The notes beneath the pieces were generated by a model. The model was given only the letters and a program-made list of their open reading frames with translations. It did not search any database and was not told the DNA's origin. A DNA stretch of 10,264 bases. Source: Planctomycetota bacterium. GTDB taxonomy: Bacteria; Planctomycetota; Phycisphaerae; Sedimentisphaerales; Anaerobacaceae. The translations under genes and the position numbers were made by a program. The first letter of the stretch is position 1, and the number at the start of each line of letters is the position of its first letter. Below are positions 1-5,766 of the stretch, piece after piece. The DNA lies in contig JADFHU010000133.1 of NCBI GenBank assembly GCA_022567055.1, positions 1-10,264 of the forward strand, given 5' to 3'.

Positions 1-462
1 ACCCGCTTCCCTGAGCGCTTCGGCGATGGTGCGTTCGTTGGTGTCCAGGCCATGGATACGACGGGTCGGTTCGCCGCGATCGTTATGGGCCAGCGTCAGT
101 CCGAGTTTCTTCAGATAACTTGGTTTTCCGAAATCCTCCGAACGCCAATCCATCCAATTTCGAAAGGCGTAGCGGCCGGTAAGAAAGGCGCCGCGGGTCG
201 GCGCGCAGACCGAATGGGTATAGTGTTGAGTGAGTTTCAGGCCCTCGGAGGCGAGCTTGTCGATATGGGGCGTCAACTCCGCGTTACCGCCATTGAAACC
301 GAGTTGAGCCCATCCCATATCATCCGCCAGCATAAAAACAATATTCGGCCGACTGCCGGCAACGATCTTACGCTCGACTTCTTTCGAATGGGGCGCGATG
401 GCGTTGCATCCAGAGAAAAACGCGAGCAAAGACAGTATTGCAGGAATTGCGACGTATTTCAT
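1..462 (-). CDS. Partial sulfatase, lipoprotein-like, arylsulfatase B-type (N-terminal 154 aa, continues off the left edge)
   Basis: Reading leftward from ATG at 462, the frame stays open for 154 codons to base 1, so the C-terminal two thirds are outside the window. The N-terminus is a signal sequence ending in the lipobox-like FSGC (Cys19), suggesting lipid anchoring. Then come the strand and metal-binding Asp pair RPNIVFMLADDMG (Asp47, Asp48), TPHIDKLASEGL, and the formylglycine motif CAPTR (Cys86) followed by GAFLTGRY. The start of the 'ERTIAEALREAG' helix lies at the edge. The HYxxxVCxPTRxxxLTGRY pattern resembles arylsulfatase B relatives. Expected role: hydrolysis of sulfate esters after Cys-to-formylglycine conversion. 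It lies 82 nt downstream of the 545-1891 sulfatase on the same strand, so co-transcription is likely. There is no strong Shine-Dalgarno; an AGAAAA stretch precedes the ATG. The sulfatase call is near certain; substrate and lipidation are inference. Confidence 0.93.
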   Translation of the reverse strand, partial: MKYVAIPAILSLLAFFSGCNAIAPHSKEVERKIVAGSRPNIVFMLADDMGWAQLGFNGGNAELTPHIDKLASEGLKLTQHYTHSVCAPTRGAFLTGRYAFRNWMDWRSEDFGKPSYLKKLGLTLAHNDRGEPTRRIHGLDTNERTIAEALREAG

Positions 463-544
463 GCAGTTTTTCTAATGCGTCGAGCGCGGGGTAGCAAGCA
501 TAATTTAAACTTGCCGATCCCTAATTCTCGCAATTGGGGAAGGT

Positions 545-1891
545 TTACGTCTTCTTCTCTCGCCGCTTCTTGAGTGCTTCCGGTCGGGCCTTGTCGAGGT
601 TGGTGATCACGCCTAAGAGGCTTCTGAATATCCCCTCTTCTTTCTCATTTAGCACTGCAGCCTTGACCGGCTCGAGTTCATAGGGCGTGTCGCAGCGCAG
701 GAATTCCACCGGTCCGTCAAGAGCCATCCGCCGTACCATGTGCGTCTTGTTCCGGGCAATCACATGGGCCTTATTGTGGTCCCCATTTCGCCCATACCAG
801 AAGTAAGCCCATGGCTTGTTTCGGTCGGGCTTGCCCTGGAGGGTGCTCCAGAGACTCACGCCGTCCAGCGGGCCGGCGCTGGGCAGGGGTGTCCCGGCCA
901 CATCGCACAGCGTGGGGAGAATGTCCGTGAAGTCCACCAGTTCGTCGCTGGTGACGCCGGCTTGGACGTGTCCCGGGTAAGTGATGATCAGCGGCACCCG
1001 CGTACCGTTGTCGTTCATTTGTCCCTTGCCACCGAGGATTTTTTTCCCGTTCATCATCGTCGCCACCGGCTGATCGGTCCCATTGTCACCCGTAAAGATG
1101 ACGATGGTATTCTCTCGGAGCTTCAGCGTTTCCAGCTTGGCGATGATGCGGCCAATGATCTTGTCCAGGTGTTGGTCCATGTCGACGAAGTACTTCGGAT
1201 CTCCTTTGTAGGTCGGGCTGCCCAGTGACTTCGGATCCCAGTCCGGTGTCCCAGGCGTCGGGATGAAGGGACAGTGCGTGAGGATCATGGGGTAGTACAC
1301 CAAGAAGGGCCCCTCCTTGTTCTCTTCCATGAAATCACAGATGAACTCGGCGCAGAGGTCAGGCCCAAACTCCCCATTCGAATAGTCTTTCGGCTCCCCA
1401 TTGATCTCCAGCAGAGGGTTGCTGAAGCGGCTGTCGTTGGGCGTCCCCTTTCGGGTCCGCGAGCGAGTATGCTGCCAGAGACAGGATTGATCGAATCCGA
1501 AATGCTGGGGGCTATCCGCCTCTTTTCCGAGCTGCCACTTACCCGCGATGCAGGTACGGTATCCTGCCGCCTTGAGCGTGTGGGCGAAGGTCTTCTGGCC
1601 ACGAGCCAGTGTGCCGAAACGAACATAATTATGGACGTTGTACATGCCGGTCATGAGCTTGACGCGAGAGGGTGTACAGAGAGGGTTGGCAAAGCAGTTG
1701 GTAAACCGCATTCCATTCTGGGCCATCTTGTCCAGGTTCGGGGTTTTGTAATCCTCGCACCCGTTGGCCCCGATGCACTCATACCCCAGGTCATCGGCCA
1801 TGATCAGAATGATGTTCGGCTTATCCCCTGCGCCACAAACGAGGCCCGTCAGGCAGATGGCGATGAGGAACACGTAGCGTAGAGAACTCAT
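545..1891 (-). CDS. Exported type I sulfatase, CTPSR motif, 448 aa
   Basis: This is a complete sulfatase for hydrolysing sulfate esters, probably on polysaccharides, in the periplasm. I chose ATG at 1891 over an in-frame TTG at 1906 because AAAGGA lies 6 nt upstream of the ATG and the signal peptide then begins properly (hydrophobic residues about 6-18, likely cleavage near CGA). Visible active-site elements: Asp33-Asp34 (MADDLG), Cys72 and Arg76 of CTPSR, Lys118 of GKWQLG, His206 of LTHCPF, Asp269-Asn270 of TGDNG, and Lys289 of GGKGQMNDNG. The usual GKWHLG histidine is Gln120 here; I recall this variant in planctomycete sulfatases. The length is usual for the family. The C-terminus lacks the common ELYDLxxDPxExxNL block; it has FLRCDTPYELEPV and a basic KKRREKKT tail. 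It is divergent from the rightward operon and followed by the partial sulfatase at the left edge. The precise substrate is unknown. Confidence 0.95.
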   Translation of the reverse strand: MSSLRYVFLIAICLTGLVCGAGDKPNIILIMADDLGYECIGANGCEDYKTPNLDKMAQNGMRFTNCFANPLCTPSRVKLMTGMYNVHNYVRFGTLARGQKTFAHTLKAAGYRTCIAGKWQLGKEADSPQHFGFDQSCLWQHTRSRTRKGTPNDSRFSNPLLEINGEPKDYSNGEFGPDLCAEFICDFMEENKEGPFLVYYPMILTHCPFIPTPGTPDWDPKSLGSPTYKGDPKYFVDMDQHLDKIIGRIIAKLETLKLRENTIVIFTGDNGTDQPVATMMNGKKILGGKGQMNDNGTRVPLIITYPGHVQAGVTSDELVDFTDILPTLCDVAGTPLPSAGPLDGVSLWSTLQGKPDRNKPWAYFWYGRNGDHNKAHVIARNKTHMVRRMALDGPVEFLRCDTPYELEPVKAAVLNEKEEGIFRSLLGVITNLDKARPEALKKRREKKT

Positions 1892-1897
1892 AGTTTG

Positions 1898-1903
1898 TCC
1901 TTT
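1898..1903 (-). promoter_or_regulatory. Ribosome binding site AAAGGA that fixes the start at 1891
   Basis: AAAGGA on the minus strand stands 6 nt before ATG 1891. It overlaps the beginning of the longer TTG-initiated version (1906), which has no comparable site. This decides the start in favour of the ATG. Confidence 0.7.
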
Positions 1904-1921
1904 CAATTAGCTGAACCAGCC

Positions 1922-1949
1922 ATTGTAGGAACTCGTCGCCTCTGTGCAA
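1922..1949 (-). promoter_or_regulatory. Candidate sigma70-type promoter for the leftward sulfatase unit
   Basis: On the minus strand, TTGCAC (1944-1949) is separated by 16 nt from TACAAT (1922-1927). TACAAT is a five-of-six match to TATAAT, while the -35 matches only TTG. Transcription would start near 1915, giving a leader of about 24 nt before ATG 1891. Position and spacing are reasonable. Consensus matching in this phylum is weak evidence. Confidence 0.4.
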
Positions 1950-1955
1950 GGCATT

Positions 1956-2034
1956 AGTCGGTAGTCGGTGATGACTTGTTACAGACCCACAGACCCATAG
2001 ACCCATAGACCCACAGACCCACTACCTAACCGAC
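1956..2034. repeat. Heptamer arms in inverted arrangement around the octamer repeat
   Basis: The left arm is two perfect direct copies of AGTCGGT (1956-1962, 1963-1969). The right arm is ACTACCTAACCGAC (2021-2034), whose reverse complement GTCGGTTAGGTAGT is a near copy of the left arm. The 51 nt between them carry the octamer tandem. The element sits in the divergent promoter region and resembles the palindromic heptamer element at 10183-10249. Function is unknown: it may be a dispersed intergenic repeat or a structured operator. Confidence 0.5.
1981..2020. repeat. Five tandem octamers, A(C/T)AGACCC
   Basis: There are five uninterrupted 8-bp units: ACAGACCC, ACAGACCC, ATAGACCC, ATAGACCC, ACAGACCC. 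The only variation is C or T at position 2. A degenerate continuation (ACTACCTA, ACCGACCC) follows to about 2036. The array is non-coding and lies between the divergent sulfatase units. It could be a phase-variable or protein-binding tract, or a neutral microsatellite-like expansion. Confidence 0.85.
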
Positions 2035-2040
2035 CCACAT

Positions 2041-2069
2041 TTGCATTCCTCCATCATCGCGAGTAAGGT
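2041..2069 (+). promoter_or_regulatory. Weak candidate promoter for the rightward sulfatase operon
   Basis: TTGCAT (2041-2046) and TAAGGT (2064-2069) are separated by 17 nt and lie about 33 nt before ATG 2102. Each hexamer matches only three consensus bases. It is listed because it is the best-spaced pair on this strand, and it starts just after the repeat block. Its -35 shares TTGCA with the opposite-strand candidate. Confidence 0.2.
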
Positions 2070-2087
2070 GACCCTCTACTCCATGCC

Positions 2088-2094
2088 AGAAAGG
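2088..2094 (+). promoter_or_regulatory. Ribosome binding site for the fused sulfatase
   Basis: AGAAAGG lies 7 nt before ATG 2102. It supports this start over the in-frame ATG at 2111, which lacks its own site at a good distance. Confidence 0.5.
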
Positions 2095-2101
2095 CAGCCA
2101 A

Positions 2102-4255
2102 ATGAACCCAATGAGTTATGGCCTGGTCGGATGTCTACTGACCCTCGGGGTGGTGCATGCCGAAAGCAGTCGTCCCAATATCCTGTTGATCACCTCCGAG
2201 GACAACGGGCCGGAGCTGGGCTGTTACGGCGACCCCTATGCAAAAACACCGCACCTCGATGCCCTGGCACGACACGGTGTACGCTTCGACCGGGCATTTG
2301 TCACGCAGGCAGGATGTAGTCAATCCCGCGCGTCCATCTTGACCGGTCTCTATCCGCATCAGAATGGTCAGATCGGACTGGCGACGTGGAAGTTTCGTAT
2401 GTATCGAGACGATACGCCGAACATGGTTCGTAGTTTGAAAGGCGTTGGCTACCGCACCGGGATTATCGGGAAGTTGCACGTCAATCCTGCATCGGCATTT
2501 CCATTCGACACCAAGGAACTCACGTCATCGAACTTTGGCCGAAAAAAACTCGCTGCGTACGCGGAGCACGCGGGCCGTTTCTTTCAGGCATCCGATCGGC
2601 CCTTTTTCCTGATGATCAACTACCCGGATGCGCACCGGCCCTTCCTTCCCCAGGTCAACAGTCTGCCAGCCCAACCCTTGATCGGCAATGACGTGAAACC
2701 ACTGTCCTACTTTGGCGTGGACCATCTTGAGTTGCGCAAGCAGACTGCAGATTACTATAACTGCCTCAGTCGTCTCGACACGCTGATAGGTGATTTGCTG
2801 ACAGGCCTGAGGGTCAGCGGCAAAGCCGGCAATACGTTGATCATCTATCTGGGGGATCACGGGGCAGATATGCTGCGGGGTAAGCGAACATCCTATGAAG
2901 GGGGTGTCCGCGTTCCCATGATTGTGTCTTGGCCGGGGAAACTCGCGGCCGGGGAGGTCCGCCGAGAACTCGTTTCCACGGTTGACCTGCTCCCAACCGT
3001 TTTGGAAGCTGCACAGATCCAGCCTCTATCCGAATTGCCGGGTGTCTCTCTGCTCTCCTTGCTGAGGGAAGCACAGCCTTCTTGGCGGCAACACCTCTTC
3101 ACGGAGTATCACCTCCACTCCGCTCACAACTTCTACCCGCAGCGCACCGTACGTGACGATCGCTATAAACTGATACAGAACCTGATGCCCGGGAAGGTCA
3201 ATCCCGGCTACGCATATACGATGAAACGTTTTTTTCCCGATCTGATGGACAGCATATCTCAGGCGACGGAGGGTGTACGGGCGGCGTACGAACGGATGCG
3301 CCGTCCGCCGGAGTTCGAATTGTACGACCTAAGGCGGGACCCCCACGAGTTTCGAGACCTCGCCCAAGAGGACGACCATCAGGTCATTCTGCAGAAGTTA
3401 CAGCGGGAACTAGCCAGGTGGCGCCGCGAGACGGCCGATCCGCTGCTTGATCCTTATAAGCTGAAGAGGCTAAAGGCGGAGATCGACGCCTCCTTTGTGG
3501 ATGGGGTACCGCAGAAGGGCAAATTGAAGTTGAATTACCCGGACTATTTTTTCGAGTCCGCGCCCACGGCCGAACTCTCAGGAAATGCCCAGGCCGGGCG
3601 ACACAATGTGCTCTTCATCGCTGTGGACGATTTGCGTCCGACCCTAGGCTGCTATGGCGATCCCATCGCGGTGACACCGAATATTGACAGCCTGGCCGCG
3701 CGGGGAACGCTCTTCGCCAGGGCTTATTGCCAACAGGCCGTGTGTAGCCCCTCCAGACTCTCTTTGATGACCGGGCGCCGTCCCGACACAATTAAGGTGT
3801 GGGACCTGAAGACTCACTTTAGGGCAACGCTTCCAGACCTGATCACCTTGCCGCAATTATTCCGAGAAAACGGTTACCACACCCGGTCCATCGGGAAAAT
3901 CTACCACGGCAGCGGCGCGCCCTCTAAAGATATGCCGTCGTGGTCGGAGGAAGCCGTGTATGACTACATCCGTGATCCGCAGTTGCGCTATTCCGCCCCC
4001 GAAAACTTGACTGGCAGAGGACTCAAACGCGGATCGATGGAAGCCGTCGAGGTGAGCGATCGGGACAGTTATGTCGAATGGCGTGCGTGGAAAAGCGGCA
4101 AGGTTGAGGCGCGAGAACTCTACGACCACAACACCGATCCAGAGGAGATGCAGAACCTCGCATCCTTACCAGAGCAGTCCGAGGCACTCGAGCAACTTGC
4201 CAAAACCCTGCAGGCGGGTTGGCGGGCAGCCCTCCCCGAGGAGACGCCACGATGA
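2102..4255 (+). CDS. Two-domain sulfatase fusion: SGSH-like domain (CSQSR) plus internally deleted IDS-like domain, 717 aa
   Basis: The signal peptide ends about residue 20 (VVHA). Domain 1 (about 24-450) resembles N-sulfoglucosamine sulfohydrolase (SGSH): TPHLDALARHGV, Cys72 in CSQSR, RTGIIGKLHV (Lys124, His126), His178 in DAHRPF, Asp252-His253 in GDHG, Lys261, and a C-terminal FELYDLRRDPHE block. After a linker without a second signal peptide, domain 2 (about 500-717) matches iduronate-2-sulfatase (IDS): VDDLRPTLGCYGD, CSPSR (Cys548), TGRRPDT, GKIYH (Lys599, His602). Near residue 651 it jumps straight to the family's C-terminal YVEWRAWKSG and ELYDHNTDP segment. An IDS-like domain is usually about twice as long. 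Domain 1 looks catalytically complete apart from Gln where Pro is normal in the maturation motif; domain 2 lacks several catalytic elements. It is the first gene of a tight operon, and its stop overlaps the next start. Enzymatic role inferred: N- or O-desulfation of a polysaccharide. Confidence 0.93.
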   Translation: MNPMSYGLVGCLLTLGVVHAESSRPNILLITSEDNGPELGCYGDPYAKTPHLDALARHGVRFDRAFVTQAGCSQSRASILTGLYPHQNGQIGLATWKFRMYRDDTPNMVRSLKGVGYRTGIIGKLHVNPASAFPFDTKELTSSNFGRKKLAAYAEHAGRFFQASDRPFFLMINYPDAHRPFLPQVNSLPAQPLIGNDVKPLSYFGVDHLELRKQTADYYNCLSRLDTLIGDLLTGLRVSGKAGNTLIIYLGDHGADMLRGKRTSYEGGVRVPMIVSWPGKLAAGEVRRELVSTVDLLPTVLEAAQIQPLSELPGVSLLSLLREAQPSWRQHLFTEYHLHSAHNFYPQRTVRDDRYKLIQNLMPGKVNPGYAYTMKRFFPDLMDSISQATEGVRAAYERMRRPPEFELYDLRRDPHEFRDLAQEDDHQVILQKLQRELARWRRETADPLLDPYKLKRLKAEIDASFVDGVPQKGKLKLNYPDYFFESAPTAELSGNAQAGRHNVLFIAVDDLRPTLGCYGDPIAVTPNIDSLAARGTLFARAYCQQAVCSPSRLSLMTGRRPDTIKVWDLKTHFRATLPDLITLPQLFRENGYHTRSIGKIYHGSGAPSKDMPSWSEEAVYDYIRDPQLRYSAPENLTGRGLKRGSMEAVEVSDRDSYVEWRAWKSGKVEARELYDHNTDPEEMQNLASLPEQSEALEQLAKTLQAGWRAALPEETPR
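3599..4255 (+). other. Remnant iduronate-2-sulfatase-like domain with in-frame internal deletion
   Basis: This segment (residues 500-717 of the fusion) retains the metal-binding Asp509-Asp510, the CSPSR maturation motif and GKIYH. It then passes from the GRGLKRGSMEAVEV region, which in relatives precedes the middle of the domain, directly to the C-terminal subdomain. The HxPF-type histidine, the DHGWxLGE loop and the following active-site lysine are all absent; the intact neighbour shows them as His232, Asp328-His329 and Lys341. There is no stop codon or frameshift. The likely junction is near 4050-4070. It may be a degenerate passenger, or a retained module with a binding or structural role. 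Confidence 0.75.
4238..4243 (+). promoter_or_regulatory. Ribosome binding site GAGGAG inside the upstream gene's 3' end
   Basis: GAGGAG lies 8 nt before ATG 4252, within the last codons of the fused sulfatase. With the ATGA stop/start overlap it indicates translational coupling. It also argues against the longer TTG start at 4219. Confidence 0.65.
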
Positions 4256-5763
4256 TGTGCCCGTCGAAACCCATGTGGAAACAGGCCTGTGTTCTCCTAT
4301 TGGCACTATCTGCCGGAGCGGCCGTCGAAGGGGAGGCCCCAAATGTACTCTTCCTCGCGGTCGACGACATGAAGGACTGGGTGAACTGCCTCGGCGGCTA
4401 TGAGGGAACAGTCCATACGCCGAACATCGATCGCCTGGCAAGTCGCGGCATGCTGTTTACCAATGCCCATTGCCCGTCGCCAAAATGTGCCCCGTCAAGG
4501 GCGGCGATCATGACGGGGCTGCGACCCTCGACCACGGGTCTCTACGACAATGGCCATTGGTGGCTACCCAATCTGCCGGATGTGGTCACCATTCCGGCGC
4601 ATTTTCGCAGCCACGGGTATCGTGTGACGGGTGCGGGTAAGATCTTCCACCACACCGCCGGTAACCATCCACCGAACCAGTGGGATGATTTCTTGCGACT
4701 GACCTTTCGTAACGATCCCTGGTTTCGCGGCGTGAAATTGAACTACCCCTGGTCGACATCCGGGCCCTACCCAACTGGTTTCCCGTTCAGCGGTGTGGCA
4801 GGATTGGGCCATGAGAACGATTGGGGGTCGCTCGGTATTCCCGAGGCCGACTACGACGACAGCAAAAGTGTGGACTATGCGGTGGATGCCCTGAAACAGC
4901 ATCTACCAGGACCTTTCTTTCTCGCCTGTGGGATTTTCCGTCCGCACCTGCCCTGGTATGTGCCCCAGCAGTATTTCGACCGGTACAAACTCGAGGATGT
5001 CCTGCTGCCGAAGGTCAAAGAGAACGACCTGGAAGATGTTCCGCCGGAGGGACGAGAATTCGCCCAAGCGCGGCGCAGCGATCTGCAGACGATTTTGAAA
5101 GCGGACAAATACAGACAGGCGGTGCGGGCCTACCTCGCGAGCATCACTTTCGCCGATGCGCAAATCGGACGGATACTCGACGCGTTGGACGCCAGCCCAC
5201 TTGGGGAGAATACCGTGATCGTGCTCTGGTCAGATCATGGGTGGCATCTAGGCGAGAAAAACCACTGGCACAAGACCACGCTCTGGGAAGAAGCGACCCG
5301 CGTACCCCTAATCATCCGGGTGCCCGGATACCCGCCCGGGCGCTGCGCCGCCCCGGTCAATCTGATCGACCTGTATCCAACCTTGATCGAGCTGTGTGGC
5401 CTTGCGTCTATCGCGAAGCACGACGGCGTCAGTCTAGTCCCGTTGTTGAAGAATCCAGACACCCTATGGAAGCGTCCCTCCATCACCCAATTCAAGCGTG
5501 GCAACGCGGCGGTGCGATCTCGACGCTACCGCTACATACGCTATCGGGATGGGGGCGAGGAGCTGTACGATCATCAGACGGATCCCTACGAATGGGATAA
5601 CCTCGCCAATGATCCCAAGCATAAACGGATCAAGGCGGAGCTGGCCGCGGCGTTACCAGATTCCTGGGCCGAGCCGGCCGCGAAAAAAGGTTCCTTTTCC
5701 TTCGATCCGGCTGCGTATACTTGGACACACAGACAAAAGGGAACCATCACCTACGGTAAATGA
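4252..5763 (+). CDS. Iduronate-2-sulfatase-like exported sulfatase, CAPSR motif, 503 aa
   Basis: This is a complete IDS-type sulfatase. The start is placed at ATG 4252, where ATGA overlaps the previous stop and GAGGAG lies 8 nt upstream; ATG 4255 is an equivalent alternative one codon on. The signal peptide covers about residues 8-25 (hydrophobic ACVLLLALSAGAA). Active-site landmarks: Asp38-Asp39 (AVDDM), TPNIDRLASRG, Cys79-Arg83 of CAPSR with AAIMTGLRPST, Lys130 and His133 of GKIFH, His232 of FRPHLPW, Asp328-His329 of SDHGWHLGE, and Lys341. The C-terminal RYRYIRYRDGGEELYDHQTDPYEWDNLA block is characteristic of the group. Role: probable 2-O- or other sulfate-ester removal from a uronate or related sugar in the periplasm; substrate uncertain. 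It is the intact counterpart of the truncated domain just upstream, but the two differ enough in motif and sequence that they are not fresh duplicates. It is followed after 3 nt by the next sulfatase. Confidence 0.95.
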   Translation: MMCPSKPMWKQACVLLLALSAGAAVEGEAPNVLFLAVDDMKDWVNCLGGYEGTVHTPNIDRLASRGMLFTNAHCPSPKCAPSRAAIMTGLRPSTTGLYDNGHWWLPNLPDVVTIPAHFRSHGYRVTGAGKIFHHTAGNHPPNQWDDFLRLTFRNDPWFRGVKLNYPWSTSGPYPTGFPFSGVAGLGHENDWGSLGIPEADYDDSKSVDYAVDALKQHLPGPFFLACGIFRPHLPWYVPQQYFDRYKLEDVLLPKVKENDLEDVPPEGREFAQARRSDLQTILKADKYRQAVRAYLASITFADAQIGRILDALDASPLGENTVIVLWSDHGWHLGEKNHWHKTTLWEEATRVPLIIRVPGYPPGRCAAPVNLIDLYPTLIELCGLASIAKHDGVSLVPLLKNPDTLWKRPSITQFKRGNAAVRSRRYRYIRYRDGGEELYDHQTDPYEWDNLANDPKHKRIKAELAAALPDSWAEPAAKKGSFSFDPAAYTWTHRQKGTITYGK

Positions 5764-5766
5764 ATC

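Noticed and set aside
513..533. Inverted repeat CCCTAATT/AATTGGGG as a terminator between the two leftward sulfatases
   Set aside because: On the transcribed minus strand it contains a C-A mismatch and is not followed by a clean U run; the genes are more likely co-transcribed.
52..573. 173-codon open frame on the plus strand
   Set aside because: It is antisense to the clear partial sulfatase (1-462), has no recognisable domain and no ribosome binding site.
740..1882. Long plus-strand open frames opposite the CTPSR sulfatase
   Set aside because: They are shadow frames of a well-supported gene, with low-complexity, composition-driven sequence.
1892..1906. Upstream TTG start for the leftward sulfatase
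   Set aside because: AAAGGA sits 6 nt before ATG 1891 and overlaps the extension, and the signal peptide begins properly at the ATG.
1981..2036. CRISPR-like array
   Set aside because: The units are contiguous 8-mers with no spacers and no cas genes are present; it is a simple tandem repeat.
2123..2134. Lipobox-like LVGC in the fused sulfatase N-terminus
   Set aside because: The Cys is at residue 11 with no positive charge before it, and most of the hydrophobic stretch follows it; cleavage after VVHA is more natural.
4219..4251. Upstream TTG start for the IDS-like sulfatase
   Set aside because: The GAGGAG plus ATGA overlap at 4252 is a far better start, and the extension would precede the signal peptide with unrelated residues.
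3599..5763. Recent tandem duplication of the IDS-like domain
   Set aside because: The two copies differ in maturation motif (CSPSR versus CAPSR) and in most surrounding residues, so they are divergent family members, not fresh duplicates.
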